NCBI GenBank assembly: GCA_022432975.1
Contig: CM039512.1
Span: 43,747,124-43,811,123 of the forward strand
DNA: 64,000 nt
Direction: 5' to 3'
From: Begonia masoniana
Lineage: Eukaryota; Streptophyta; Magnoliopsida; Cucurbitales; Begoniaceae
Position numbers and translations under genes: made by a program. The notes below the pieces were generated by a model. The model searched no databases and was not told the DNA's origin. It worked only from the letters and a program-made list of their open reading frames with translations. Shown piece by piece: positions 46,061 through 59,187 of the stretch. Every line of letters begins with the position of its first letter. Within the stretch, counting starts at the first letter, position 1.

Positions 46061-46414
46061 AAATGTGTTTTGTCGATTAGCGACCCGGATGATGTTTTAA
46101 TTTAGCACGTGAGACCTACGTGTCCACCGGAAGATGTCTCCTTTTAGGCGATGTTAAGCGAGTCACGCGTAATGCACGTGATGACCGGACGACTAAATTT
46201 CTGAGGGTTGTCAACGCATGCAACCCATGCAAACCCGAGTGGTATTATGTTAAGAGAATTGAGGGCATCTCCTCTTTTCCCGGAATTGTCAGGAAACCAA
46301 TGACCGAGTCTAGTCGCTCGACTCTGTGAAAGTTTGAGCCGACGAGGTGTGGGAAGTCGGGCACGAGAGGGTTCGTTTTTCCTTAATGGTTCTGCGTCTC
46401 TATTACCAGTTTAG

Positions 46415-46918
<504 letters not shown>

Positions 46919-46986
46919 GTAAAAGTCAGGCAAACGGTAAATGAAAGAATATGAATACGTGACGGCTCCTGGCCGGGGTCGTTACA

Positions 46987-47970
46987 CACTTCATCCCAAT
47001 ACAGCGGCGACCTACACTTTCTGCCATAAAGCGCTTCGTACGGAGCCATACCAATCGTGGACAGATAACTGTTATTATAAGCAAATTCAATCAAAGGCAA
47101 ATATCGGCTCCACGACTCCTGAAACTCTAAAACGCATGCTCTCAGAATATCCTCGAGTATCTGAATCGTCCTCTCAGACTGTCCGTCGGTCTGTGGGTGG
47201 AATGCCATGCTAAAAGTCAATTTTGTTCCCATAGCGCTTTGCAAACTTTTCCAAAACCTCGAGGTAAACCTGGGATCCCGATCGGAAACAATCGATACAG
47301 GGACCCCGTGCAATCTAATAATCTCTTGGATATAAAGTTCTGCAAACTGATTCATCGTGTAAGTCATCTTCACAGGCAAGAAATGAGCCGCTTTCGTCAA
47401 TCTATCAACCACGACCCATATATTGTCGTGCCCTTTTATTGTTCTCGGTAATCCAACTACGAAGTCCATTGCAATTTGATCCCACTTCCACTCGGGAATA
47501 GGTAGTGGTTGCAACATCCCACCTGGCCTCTGGTGTTCTACCTTAACTTGTTGGCATACTAGGCAAGACCGTACGTAACTGGCCACATCACGCTTCATAT
47601 TCGGCCACCAATAGTGCACTTTTAGATCTTGGTACATCTTGGTGTTACCTGGATGCACTGAGGACAACAATGAATGTGCCTCTGACATAACTAACTTCCT
47701 CAACTCTTCGTCCTTTGGAACGTACCAGCGATCTCGAAATCTCAGAATGCCATCCCCTGAGTAACTAAAATCTGAAGGTACAACTGACAATTTTGCTACA
47801 ATAGCCATCTTTTCTTCTGTATCTAACTGTTGAGCCTCTTTTATCTTATCCAGCAGAGTGAGCCGTATTGTCAAGTCAGCAAGTAGGGCCGAAAGTTCTG
47901 AAACGAATTCAAGTTCAAACCCCTACATTTCCTTTCTCAATGAAGCTGACATACAAAAAGCAACTGACTC
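46987..47970 (-). pseudogene. Gypsy-D integrase (3' end lost)
   Basis: Open from about 47874: zinc domain HSLLSSVHPG and CLVCQQVK near 47660-47550, then MDFVVGLPR near 47470, SIVSDRDPRF near 47285, DGQSERT near 47180 and PYEALYGRKCRSPLYWDEV ending at 46987, where LTR-C cuts it. Two stops (TAA and TAG) lie between 47970 and 47875. The chromodomain part is missing. Confidence 0.92.
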
Positions 47971-48243
47971 TTATGTCCTAGGCATCCTGCTCAAAGCATC
48001 TGCCACTGTATTTGCCTTTCTAGGATGATACTTGATTTCGAAGTCGTAGTCTTTCACAAACTCCAACCATCTTCTCTGCCTCATATTTAAATCTTTCTGT
48101 GTAAACAGATAATTTAAACTTTTATGGTCCGAAAACACTTTACACTTCTGTCCGTATAGGTAGTGTCTCCATATTTTTAACGCGAATACCACCGCTGCCA
48201 GTTCTAAATCATGCGTCGGGTAATTTTCCTCATAACTTTTCAA
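47971..48243 (-). pseudogene. Gypsy-D RNase H end
   Basis: Contains the [18 protein letters not shown] block, [11 protein letters not shown] and [12 protein letters not shown]. Same frame as RT, from which a TAA at 48244-48246 separates it. Confidence 0.92.
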
Positions 48244-49446
48244 TTACCTAGAAGCATAGGCAATGACCTTTCCTTCCTGCATCAACACGCATCCCAATCC
48301 GACTTTGGACGCGTCACAATAAATACAGTATACTCCATTCTCCACTGGTAGAGTCAATAAGGGCGCTGTGGTCAACTTTTGCTTCAAGGTCTGAAAGTTT
48401 TCTTCACATGCCTTAGTCCACTCGTACTTCACTTCTTTCTTCGTTAAGTTCGTCAAAGGTTTGGCTATTACTGAAAACCCTTGGATAAACTTCCGATAAT
48501 ACCCTGCTAGGCCTACGAAACTCCGTACATCACTTGCATTTCTCGGTCGAGGCCACTCCCTTACCACTTGAATCTTAGCCGGATCCATAGAAACGCCTTC
48601 TTTTGAAATCACATGGCCTAAGAAATTCACCTGACTCAACCAGAATTCGCACTTAGAAAGTTTAGCATACAATTGGTGTCGCTTCAAAGTAGTCATAACA
48701 GCCCTTAAGTGCTCTACGTGTTCTTCGTCATTTCGGGAGTAAATCAAAATGTCATCTATGAACACTATAACAAACTTATCCAAGAATTCCCGGAACACTC
48801 TATTCATGAGGTCCATAAACGCTGCTGGAGCATTGGTCAAACCGAAAGACATAACCATAAACTCATAGTGCCCGTAACGTGTCCTGAAGGCAGTCTTTGG
48901 TACATCCTCGGCTCTAATCTTTAGCTGATAATACCCCGAACGTAAATCGATTTTAGAAAACACAGCAGCCCCTTGTAACTGGTCGAATAGATCATCTATC
49001 CTCGGTAATGGGTATTTATTCTTTATGGTCAGCTTATTCAACTCGCGGTAATCCACGCACATTCTTAAGGAGCCATTCTTCTTCTTCACAAACAAAATCG
49101 GAGCGCCCCAAGGAGAAACGCTCGGCCAGACAAAGCCCTTGTCTGTTAGCTCTTTCAGCTGGACTTGTAACTCCCTCAGTTCAACTGGCGCCATTCTATA
49201 AGGATTCTTGGATACTGGCGCCGAACCAGGAATAATCTCAATCGTGAACTCCATTTCCCGGTCTGGAGGCAAGCCAGGCAACTCGTCCAGGAATACCTCC
49301 GTAAAGTCCTTAACTACTGGAATGCCACATAACTTTAACTCCTCTCGCATACTTACTTCCTCAACGCTTGCTATAAAACCAAAACATCCATGCTTCATCG
49401 AATACAAGGCATTTACGGGCGAGCTGGCTAACTCGTCTAGGAACAC
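48244..49446 (-). pseudogene. Gypsy-D reverse transcriptase
   Basis: 400 residues. In order: [52 protein letters not shown], the catalytic [10 protein letters not shown], then the connection and [15 protein letters not shown] of RNase H. A frameshift between 49446 and 49464 separates it from protease. It looks better preserved than in Gypsy-A. Confidence 0.94.
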
Positions 49447-49463
49447 TTCAGTAAAATCTTCCT

Positions 49464-50263
49464 CTACCGAAATGTTAGATTATCTCGTTTCCTTACATCC
49501 ACAATGCTTGCTACAAAATTGAAACATTGAGGTTTGGTGGAGTACCGGGCACTCATTGACAATATAAGAGGCATTTCACTTGATCGGAGGGTTGCTGGAA
49601 AATCGTAATTCTCTCCACTCGGGAGTCTAAAATCTACTACTCCTGACCTACAATTGATTGAGGCATAGTGCCTAAACAACCAATCCATGCCCAAGATTAC
49701 ATCGTACCCCTTCATACATATGACAATCAGGTTCGCATACAACTGCCTACTACCAACAGATATAATTTCACCCTGTATCGCCCGATCTGAGTGCAAATAC
49801 TCTCCGGAAGGCAACATAACACTATAATTATGGTCAGCTTGGACGACATCTAGATTCCATTTAACTGTATACTTCTGTGCTATGAAGGAATGGGTTGCCC
49901 CAGTGTCAATTAGAACATGAGCCGTGTTTCCACAGACCAAAATAGTACCTGTAACAACTGAAGGCTGAGCAAGTTCCTCGTCTTCAATCAGAGAAAAGAT
50001 CCGGAAGGGACCGCCCGGTGGCTGCCTACTCGGCTCTAGGCAATCAACGGCCTTGTGGCCCACTTTATCACACCGAAAACATCGTCCACTATGAAGTTTG
50101 CACTCCCCATGATGATTCTTTAGGCAAGTAGGGCATAAAGGAGTTTGCGACGCCCCTTGCGGACGTTTACCCTTATCCTGAAATCTAGGCTTCTCATTAG
50201 CCCGTTTGACACCACGTTGCGATTGTGGTTGCCAACCCTGGTTTTGTTGTTGCGGTCGCACAT
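49464..50263 (-). pseudogene. Gypsy-D gag end and protease
   Basis: Nucleocapsid with CPTCLKNHHGEC and a complete CCHC knuckle (CFRCDKVGHKAVDC) near residues 45-75, then the aspartic protease [10 protein letters not shown] near 115. It ends with a duplicated-looking stretch: the LASSPVN/VFLDEL-coding part near 49380-49450 resembles that near 49290-49330. Confidence 0.9.
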
Positions 50264-50969
50264 CTCTAACAAACCTTCTCGATGCTTCTCTCTATCGCTG
50301 AAGCTTCATTTCGATGTCATCTAGTCCGAGAGCTCTTTCCACTATTTTATGATAAGGCACGTCCTCATCTTCCACCGTCATCACCCCTTTTTGAATCTCT
50401 AGTTTCAAACCTTGCACGAATTTGTGAATTTTGTCCTCCTCCTCATAGATCATATACCCGGCATATCGAGATAATGAGTCAAACCTTCACACATATTCAG
50501 CCACCGTCCCCGTTTGGCGCAATTGTGTGAATTATACCTTCTTACTAGCCCGAAGAGTGCGACTGAAATAATTGTTGTAGAACACTGTTTTGAATCTTTC
50601 CCACCTCATAACTCCCACATCAGTAGTAGCTTTAATCGTATCCCACCAGAATATAGCATCCTTCTCTAAATTAAATGTTGCACACGTCACCTTGTCAGCT
50701 TCCTCCACTTTTGCATAGGCAAACATGCTCTCAATCTTACGAATCCATTGTTCGGCACTCGTAGGATCCAAAGACTGACCATCGAAGGTAGGGGGCCTAA
50801 GTCGCCTGAATCTCTCTCCACCTTGATCCTGTGAGGTATTTCCTTGTCCATTTCCACTCCCATTTCCTTCTCGGTTTAACAAAATCCCAATCTATTCCGA
50901 CTGTTGTAGTAATATATCCATGAATTGGTCCATGGGATTTTCTGGAGGTGGTCTAGGTGCTCTCGGCAT
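50264..50969 (-). pseudogene. Gypsy-D gag N-terminal part
   Basis: Start ATG at 50969-50967, in frame with the following segments. The gag domain is marked by RLRPPTFDGQ and IFWWDTIKATTD. In-frame stops are at 50892-50894, at 50532-50534 and near 50290. Similar to Gypsy-A gag but with a different N-terminus. Confidence 0.88.
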
Positions 50970-51117
50970 TTTCTCGTTCCTAAACATATTAGACAACACA
51001 AAACAATAAATATCTAAGAATCATACTTAAACTTAAATACTTACAGTCGATGGAGAGTTCCCGTACGGCGGTGTGTTTGGCCGGTAATTCACAAAATCGC
51101 TTTTAAAACTCCATTTT

Positions 51118-51127
51118 TCTGATACCA
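51118..51127 (-). other. Gypsy-D primer-binding site
   Basis: TGGTATCAGA on the minus strand, four bases from the LTR edge. The initiator tRNA-Met match is shorter than in the other elements. Confidence 0.85.
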
Positions 51128-51378
51128 TAACTGTCACGACCCTTACCCGTACTCTAATAAATTTTTATTTTTATTTTATACGTACAAACTCTAAATCTGA
51201 CTTTCATGCGGAAATAAAACTTTTAAAGTCGGAATTGAGAGTGTTAACGACGTTTGAAAATTACTTAAAAGAAAAACAATTAAATTAAAACATTTTTTTT
51301 ATAAGTTCGACCAAAAAGAGGCAGAACAGGTGGCGATCAATCGCCACAAAACTGGCGATTGATCGCCATCAGGCGATT

Positions 51379-51985
51379 GCTCCTGGCGAGCAATCGCCCC
51401 TCAGTGATTGTCCACATTGCCTTGCGAATCGCCACTGGGCGATCGCAGGCAAGGAGTGGCGATTGATCGCCATCAGGCGATTGCTCCTGGCGAGCAATCG
51501 CCCCTCAGTGATTGTCCACATTGCCTTGCGAATCGCCACTGGGCGATCGCAGGCAAGGAGTGGCGATTGATCGCCATCAGGCGATTGCTCCTGGCGAGCA
51601 ATCGCCCCTCAGTGATTGTCCACATTGCCTTGCGAATCGCCACTGGGCGATCGCAGGCAAGGAGTGGCGATTGATCGCCATCAGGCGATTGCTCCTGGCG
51701 AGCAATCGCCCCTCAGTGATTGTCCACATTGCCTTGCGAATCGCCACTGGGCGATCGCAGGCAAGGAGTGGCGATTGATCGCCATCAGGCGATTGCTCCT
51801 GGCGAGCAATCGCCCCTCAGTGATTGTCCACATTGCCTTGCGAATCGCCACTGGGCGATCGCAGGGCGATTGATCGCCATCAGGCGATTGCTCCTGGCGA
51901 GCAATCGCCCCTCAGTGATTGTCCACATTGCCTTGCGAATCGCCACTGGGCGATCGCAGGCAAGGAGTGGCGATTGATCGCCATA
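51379..51985. repeat. 104-bp tandem array in the Gypsy-D 5' LTR
   Basis: Six units whose TTGTCCACATTGCCTTGCG parts lie at intervals of 104, 104, 104, 104 and 95 bp. Units are virtually identical and rich in GGCGAT/ATCGCC dyads. The sister LTR at 40794-41425 has one unit. Confidence 0.94.
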
Positions 51986-52684
51986 CCATGGCGACCAATC
52001 GCCATGCTCTCTGGAATTTCCAGAGAGCACAGCTCCCTTATTTCTTCTTCTTTCTTCTTTTCTCCTTTCTTCCTCCTACGCCCTGCACTCCACATTCTAA
52101 CACAAAAACACACAACAACAAAACATAACACTCATCAACCTCTTCTCCTTTCTCACACCTTCTTCACACCATTCTTACTTACCACTTACAATATACACAC
52201 CCAACAATTAAATTCATTCAAACACCCAAAACCGACACGATTCACCTTAAACATAATCAAATTTCATAAAAACGAACCGCGTGGTTCCGTTTAAAAGTTT
52301 AACATTTCCTTCCTGTTTGAAAAACGTCAAAAATACAACAAAATGCAATAAATTATCTGTTCAGTCACCAAACATCCCAAAACGTATTAAAATCTATTAT
52401 AAATCTATCTAATCCATAATTAACCCAAACATCACCAAAAACTCTCAAAACTTGTCTAACCATGAGTCATCCAGCCTAGCCAAAACACGCTCCGCCGCCA
52501 CGAGCTCCGCCCATCGACCAACTACACTTGATCATCATAAGGAGGTTCCTCACCTTCGTTCTCGTCACCTACATCATACGATAAATGCATTAAGCCTGAT
52601 GCTTAGTAAAGAGTGTACTAAACATAACATTACATATATGCATGACGTTTGTAAAATAATTTTGTTTCATTTCGTTAAACCATT

Positions 52685-52815
52685 TTCTTGCCCCGTGAGA
52701 ATCATACTTGCCCCGTGCGAAACACATGACTTGCCCCGTGAGAAACACATGACTTGCCCCATGAGAAACACATGACTTGCCCCGTGAGAAACATACAACT
52801 TTCCCCGTGAGAAAC
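52685..52815 (-). repeat. Short CCCCGTGAGAAAC repeats in LTR-D
   Basis: Six to seven direct repeats of CTTGCCCCGTGAGAAACACA, about 21-28 bp apart, inside the intron-like interval of LTR-D. They correspond in position to the gggGGTAGTCC/CCCTCC segment of LTR-A. Confidence 0.75.
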
Positions 52816-53950
52816 ATACATCATTCGGAATTCATGATCGTTCGTTAATTCGATGTTTCATAAAACATGCTCATAAATAGTTCGTATGCACTTTAATAAA
52901 ACATGATGCATGAGGAGTGACATACGTATAAACACCTATCGAACGACCACTAACTAATCGCTAAGGCACTACTTAAAGCTACCCGTCTTACCACTAACCC
53001 CTATAATTACCTAACTTCATCACGACCAACATTATCAACATCGTTACGACGTAGGGCCTTAGGGGCCGGAAAACCTAACACTCACTTACTTGGTGTCCTA
53101 GCTATGCCGAGCACCGTCCTTGAAGAGCTTGGGTTACCTAGAGGCAGTTTCATAAAACGTCATTAGTTTTAACTCTAAATCATTAATTTCAAAGCTAAAC
53201 GAAATCCCGAGCTAAGGTAATTTCTTCCAAAACTCTAATCCACTTCATTTGGGCATTTCATCGAGCACTTGGTGCTCACTAATTCAAAAACTCCATTAAT
53301 GGTGTTTTACCAACCTCCAATAACAAACATTAACTCTAATCAACTACAAACATCATAAATTTATTAAACTCACTTAAATAACCCCCATTATATCATCAAT
53401 GAGTAACAAATTAACAACCCAATCGATTTCTAACGAAATCCCTAAATTTCTTCACAAACCCTAAACCAAAACCACTCCATAAACGACTACTAACTTGACT
53501 AAAACATAGAGCTTACTTGGATGGTTGATTTGTTGAAGAAACTTGAAGGAAAACTGCCAAAAACAGAGGAGTTGCTCGATCGTTGGAGATGGGCGATGAT
53601 GGAGAAGGAAATCGCGAGGGAGAGGGGAGGCTCACGTTCTGGAGGGGAGAAGTGAGAAAAGAGAGAGAGAGTTTTATGTTTTATTAAAATTTTGACTTCC
53701 AAATTACCCAAATGCCCTTAGCTTATTTCCTTAGCTCTAATTGTTATTTCCTCTATCAATTTGGTTCCTCCAAAATTATTTTATTTGACTAAATATTCCT
53801 ATTTATTCCCAGGGTTCCTACGAAACTTTCCGTTTGCCATTTGGACTTAATTTATTATTCCTACGAATTAAAACTCTATAATGCTTTAAAATACTTAAAA
53901 CTCGAAACTTATAGCTTGAAATCCCTAAAACGAAATTCTCGGGCGTTACA

Positions 53951-54470
53951 TACAAAACATTAGAAAAGTTTTTACACTAAAAAAGCAAAAACAAGGAAAA
54001 GTGTGTTTGGCCAAATGAGGTAAGCCAACACCTTTTTGGCTTCTCTAAGCCATTCGTCCCCTTCATCCTCTAAGATGGCCCCCTCTATCAATTACAAAAT
54101 AATACATAAGTCTCATACTAGACTCAAAATAAGCAAACACAAGTTGGGCTAAGTGGCCTTCTAGAATCGGCCATGAGCTTCCTCCATGAGTATTAATGGC
54201 TTAATGCTTGTGCTTGAGGGTCGATGGCTGAGTCCATCCTCCATGGATTTCGATGTTTTGGCTTCTCCTTGTACTTCAAGTCCTCTCCTTCCTCCAATTG
54301 AACAAAAAACCCATGTCATAAGCTTGTCCTAAGGATGTGTTGCAAGTTAGTGCTCATTTGGCTCGGATTTTGTACAAAAGACACATATATCCTAATCTTT
54401 GGCTCTTCTTTTTGGATTTAACCATTCATATCCTTCACGCTACTAATGAATAATAAGCCAAAAAATGAAC
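53951..54470. repeat. Family X dispersed repeat, copy 3 (right part)
   Basis: Continues 40000-40793 after Gypsy-D. GTGTTTGGCCAAATGAG and CCTTTTTGGCTTCTC.AAGCCATT parallel 36965-37020. Confidence 0.55.
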
Positions 54471-54477
54471 AAGAAAA

Positions 54478-55847
54478 TTAGTAAACTTCATAGCTCCGAT
54501 CCTTGAGAGAGACCTCCTCCATGGCACATAATCCTCTCAGGGTTGGAAATGATTTCTCCTCAAATCCAAGGTCTTCTCCACCTTGAATACAACTTTCCAT
54601 TCTTTTGAAATCTTCTCTGCTGGATTTGTATAGCTTCAAAACAAATCTAAGTACATCTTGATCCAAAAGAAATTAAAAATTACTCGGATGATACCAATTC
54701 TAGTCTTCATATTCCATCCAATTCTAAGAAGACAAGAGATTAAATTATTTGATGGTACATACCTTGTGGATATAGCAATTACCTTGGCTATTTCTTCCTT
54801 GTTGTTTCGTAGATTACGAAGGTTGAAACAAGGCTCTCAAGGAAATGTTCTCATCCATCACCAACAAAAATATGTTGGTAAAACATACTTTACTCCACAA
54901 GCAGCCCAATTAATCTTATCTTTTCTCTAAAAGGGATCATAAAAGCTTTGCTCACCTTGATATGTTTCTTATCGGGTTTGCAGAACCGAAAAAATTTTAG
55001 GCACAAAAAAGAGGGGTTCCTCTGTAGCATAGAACCTCATCATTTTTTGTCTTCTCCTTCAATGGTTACTATCAAGATTTTGTTTTGATGGTCCACTTTA
55101 TTTGCTTCCTTCAATCGGCAAGGCTCATCTAGGAAAAGTAAAGTGGAATATGTTCCATCCACAAAAAATGTAGTTTCTTCCAAAGTTGAGGGCTTCTCCT
55201 TGTAGAAGAGCTTCTTATTCAACATTTTGTGTGGATATGTTCTCCATAACATAGGCTCCTTCAAAATTCTCTTCTTCAACCAAAAATCTCTTAGTGTTAC
55301 ACAGTTGAAAAAGTTCCTCAAAACCGCTTTATTCTTCAACTTATTCAGATTCTTCTAAAAACAATGGCTCTTCATGGTGAATGATGATCTCTTCTCTGAC
55401 CATAGAATAAGAGGACATTCCAATCAACTTGGATAGCCTTTCAAGACCATAGCCAATGCCAAGAGCAAGTGTATAAATCTCATCATTTTGTCCTTGAAAA
55501 ATTGCTGCAAAATTTTCAGTAAAACCATAACTCGGTTGATCAACAAAATCATCACGATTTTGATAAACCTTTGGATGACCTTTTCTCAAAGTCAACAAGA
55601 ACTCATCACGATTTTGTGGCACATCATTTGATATCAAAGCCTCCTACTTTATTTTTGTGGCTGGATACATAGCTCTAGGCTACCACAAATTCGGATAATT
55701 CACAAGAGTTTTCACACATTACAAAAAATTGTATTTTCATCAATTTTTTTTTTGGATGAGAACAATTTAACCCTTTTACCTTCGCAGGTCAAATCCTTGA
55801 CCTTGAATCTTCTTCTCCAAAATTTCCTTAATTTGCGTGTCTTCCAC
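54478..55847 (-). other. Unidentified minus-strand open segments
   Basis: Several open minus-strand stretches in different frames: 54478-54666 (62 residues), 55040-55339 (99) and 55341-55637 (98). The last contains two similar units, NRDEFLLTLRKGHP and NRDDFVDQPSYGF, and a small-residue stretch LALGIGYGLERL. I recognise no family. The stretch near 55690-55765 is repeated at 27060-27130, so the whole may be an old mobile element rather than a gene. Confidence 0.35.
55690..55765. repeat. Short dispersed segment, copy 2
   Basis: Similar to 27060-27130, including TTTTCATCAATTTTTTTTT and ATGAGAACAA. Confidence 0.6.
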
Positions 55848-57780
55848 TGTAACACCCAGTTTTATTGAACCAATTTACTTAACCAACTTGTAGCGTACGC
55901 TTTATGGAATAAAATTAGGAGAATTAGTGATTAGGTTAATAAATGACTAAGTAATGACATAATGGTAAATAGAGGATTATAGTGATAACCTATTTAAGGA
56001 AAGAGGTTTTATGATTAATACACCATAGCCGCCACTATTTTTCATACTTTCTCTCTCAGAATTCAGCTCAAGCTTAGCAGAACTCTCCAGGCGATTCCCT
56101 CTCTGATTTTGCCCCAAACTAGGTGAGTCTACTTTGATTTCGAGTTACATTGTAGCTAGTGATGGTAGAGAGGATTATAGATGTGAGCTTTCGTGAATGC
56201 TGTAAGTGGGAATTAGTTTCGTTTTGTAGTGAATCCGGAATGCACCATGTATAGAGCTCCCAAACTAGATTTCTTAGATTTCTGAATAAATTAGAATGAG
56301 GTTTGGTAAAAATCTAATTGATATTCTGTTTATGACTTAGGTGAGCAAAACTTCCGAAGTAGTTCGAAACCGAGCATTTTCAGGAAGCCAAGTAAGTAGA
56401 GTATGTGTGTGCCTTCGAGCCTACATCACAAAACAGTAGGTTTATGCATGTTATGTATGTTTTCAGTTTGTCATGTATCATGTTTTAAAAGCATACGAAA
56501 ATGAATTTAAATGTATGATGGCATGGTGAGGATTGAACCGATTGAAACAGATCAGTTATTAAGGGAACTAATCCGCCCCTTAATCAAGAGAGAGGATGTA
56601 TGATTTTGGGAGGAGTGATCCAACTCCCAATTTCACAAGGGGATCAGAGCAAAAATGAATGCATATGCAACTGAGGTGTGAAAGTAGAAACTGCATGTCT
56701 AGGATTTATGTTTCAGCATTTCATTTCATTATTACTTTACTTACTTAACATTAGGCTAATAGATGAGTTTTGTGTTGTAGGTGCTGAGGTTTCAACAGGT
56801 GAATTCTTTGGGTTTACTGAGGAATAGGTGAAGTTGGAGGAGCACTTTTATGCCACGGTCTGGTACTCTGATGAGGCGGTTTAACTATTGTCTACATGTG
56901 GAGTCTAACTTTTCAGACGTTCTGGCGAGGAGTGCTAAGGGTTTTGATGATAGTAATAGTTGAAGGTTTTAGAATGTTTTGAGTTTTTCTGATATGAAGA
57001 CCCGATTTAATTTTGTTATGGATTGCTAATTTGGGATTTTTATTGGATAAAGATACAATGTTGGTTTCAAATTGTTATTTGGCGGAATTCAGAAGTTTCT
57101 TAGGGTTAGATTGTCTTGAATGTTTTCAGTAAAAATTTGCAAGTATTTTGTCTATCAGTGGATTTAGTCCACCGGTGGATGTAGTCCACTGGTGGATGTC
57201 AAGTATTTTGTCTATCGGTGGATGTAGTCTACTGGTGGATGTCAAGTATTTTGTCTATTGGTGGATGTAGTCCACCGGTGGATGTCAAGTATTTTTGTCG
57301 TTTTGTGACCGGTAGATGTGAGAAGAAGATTTGTCGTTTTGTGACCGGTAGATGCGAGTAGAGAGTTTTGTCGTTTTGTGATCGGTAGATGAGAGTAGCC
57401 GACGCGTCTTCGGCAGATGTGAGAGGAAGATGCGTGAAAATCAACGCATCGTTCGGCTGACGTGTGCATTGGACGATAGAAGCAGAAGATGTCTTCTATT
57501 TCTGCCTCTTCCGCTGATATTGTTTAGCGGTGGACATCGTTTGTATCCACTCCCACCGCTGGTAATGTTCAGCGGTAGATGTGCTTTGAATTTCTTTTCT
57601 CTCAGTCAAACGTTTTAATATTTTGTCTATTTTATAAATGTTACTTATACGAAAAGTTTTCCGCTACAAGTTTTGAAGATTTAAAAATTTAATTTTATCG
57701 TCGAGTGAATTTTTTTAAAATTTCTTAGTCCTGTTCTATGTCATGAGTAGCGAACCGGTTCTGAAAACTCGGGTGTTACA
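55848..57780 (+). mobile_element. Solo LTR-F
   Basis: 1933 bp from TGTAACACCCAG to CTCGGGTGTTACA with TCCAC on both sides (55843-55847, 57781-57785). No PBS or coding part. Signals: TATTTAA at 55991, CT-rich leader 56045-56115, donor CTAG/GTGAGT at 56123, acceptor TTAG/GTGAG at 56340, mini-exon 56341-56391, donor A/GTAAGT at 56392, GAGCCTACATCAC at 56417, acceptor GTAG/GTGCTG at 56780. Then repeat-rich DNA 57150-57560. Confidence 0.94.
57150..57560 (+). repeat. CCACCGGTGGATG-type array in LTR-F
   Basis: Units CAAGTATTTTGTCTATCGG and GGTGGATGTAGTCCACCGG occur at 57138-57300, then TTTGTGACCGGTAGATG units at 57296-57390 and single CGGCAGATG and AGCGGTAGATG elements. CCACCGGTGG is a perfect 10-bp palindrome. 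Confidence 0.85.
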
Positions 57781-58230
57781 TCCACCCTATGAGTCCATAA
57801 TTTAACATTTTCATTAAACAAATCTAATGTTTTCCTATGGCAGCCACAAAAGGAAAGGAAGTTAGTTCGCTTCATGTTGACTTTTTTTATCATCCTTGAT
57901 CGCTTCTTTGATCCAAGAGTAATATCTCTGTTGCCCTAACACTCCTTTCACAAAAGTGCTATTATTCTGCAGAAGAGAACCTTGTTCTATGGAGGAGAAA
58001 TTTCCTAAAGAGACAGAAAAATTTATGGAATAAATAAGGGAAGAAAATGGTGGTCATTCTGTTGAAAGGGAGGGAATGGTCTCTTATTTGAGTAATAGTC
58101 CACCCAAAAAAGAAAGAAATAAAAAAAATTAATCTATTAAACAAAAAGTAGCATCCGTTAAAATAACAAACTCCATGATAGTAAATCCACTCACTAAGAA
58201 AATACCACCCAAAGTCTTTCTTTAGCATGT
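57781..58230 (-). other. Unidentified open segment right of LTR-F
   Basis: On the minus strand a frame with TLDLFNENVKLWTHRVEDTQ reads from about 57850 to 57781 and, without LTR-F, would go on a short way past 55847 to a stop near 55790. A second open frame lies at 58080-57860 (contains LGQQRYYSWIKEAIKDD). A Phe/Tyr-rich frame at 57962-58228 overlaps it. No family recognised. Confidence 0.3.
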
Positions 58231-59089
58231 TACTTCTATGAATGATAGTTTGTTTGAGGATATTGTGGTTTAGTGAAAGTATGTATGTTTTGTGTGACTC
58301 ATGTACCTAGATATTTGTGATGAATACTTTTGAATACTGCAGTATAAGGTTTTGAGATTATTCATTTATTATCCACTTTAGCATTTAAAGTTTTATGTTG
58401 CTATATATAAGATTTTAAGTTGAATCAACTGAAAATAGCATGTTATCACATTACATGTAATTACCATGCAACATATCTATATTCGATCTATATCATCTGA
58501 TTATATTAATATATGTGATAATTAGTGGGGTTAGTTAAGTGAGATGTGACGAAATTCGCTTTAATCCTATATCAATATAGTTGAGGGATGATATTTGTTG
58601 TATATACTCTATTTTGACCATACCAAATTTAATATATCATAAGGTTACAATTATAATGCGTTATAGTTTGGTTATTCTTGTGATACCAGTGGAAGATTCT
58701 TAGATTTAACTATATTATTGTTGTTATCATATATAAGGCCCATTGAAAGTGATAATTTTAGGCTTTAGAGTATATACGATAATGTGGTTGAGATCGATGG
58801 TGTAATTATTATTCTTTGATGAACATAATAATAATCCACACTAAAGTTTATATTAGGGTTATGATTCCCAATTTATAAGCAACCTTAACATTCTTCTTAG
58901 GTAACCATCATCTATAGAGAGAGAGTTTAAGAGAGGTGCTTATAGAAACAGATGACTTTTGTATCGAATGATGGAAGAACCACTATTTTTATGTTATTAT
59001 TAATTTCTGAATAAATTTGTCGCATTGATGATGGGTAATACTATTTTTATGTTATCCCTCATTTTCTCCCTTCACACTGCCTCAAGAAA

Positions 59090-59144
<55 letters not shown>

Positions 59145-59187
59145 GTTCATCAGTTCGTGCAACCGTCGCATTCCAAGGGCAAAGCCG
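58231..59187. other. AT-rich region with GA microsatellite
   Basis: No gene seen. A (GA)n run of about 51 bp lies at 59092-59142, just before the Athila-like LTR. Confidence 0.6.
59092..59142 (+). repeat. (GA)n microsatellite
   Basis: About 25 uninterrupted GA units. Confidence 0.97.

Larger units (their letters stand above)
51132..53950 (-). repeat. Gypsy-D 5' LTR
   Basis: 2819 bp; on the minus strand it runs from TGTAACGCCCGAGAATTTCG to GGGTCGTGACA. CT-rich leader with GGCGATGATGG near 53680-53560, acceptor CTAG/GTAAC at 53149-53148, mini-exon 53147-53100, donor A/GTAAGT at 53099, GGCCCCTAAGGCCCTACG at 53070-53050, acceptor GTAG/GTGACG at 52569, GGTGAGGAACC just after. Six 28-33 bp CCCCGTGAGAAACACATGACTTG-like units lie at 52690-52815. 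Confidence 0.93.

Noticed and set aside
57962..58228. Phe/Tyr-rich frame as a membrane protein
   Set aside because: Low-complexity aromatic content in AT-rich DNA, overlapped by another open frame; no signal of coding.
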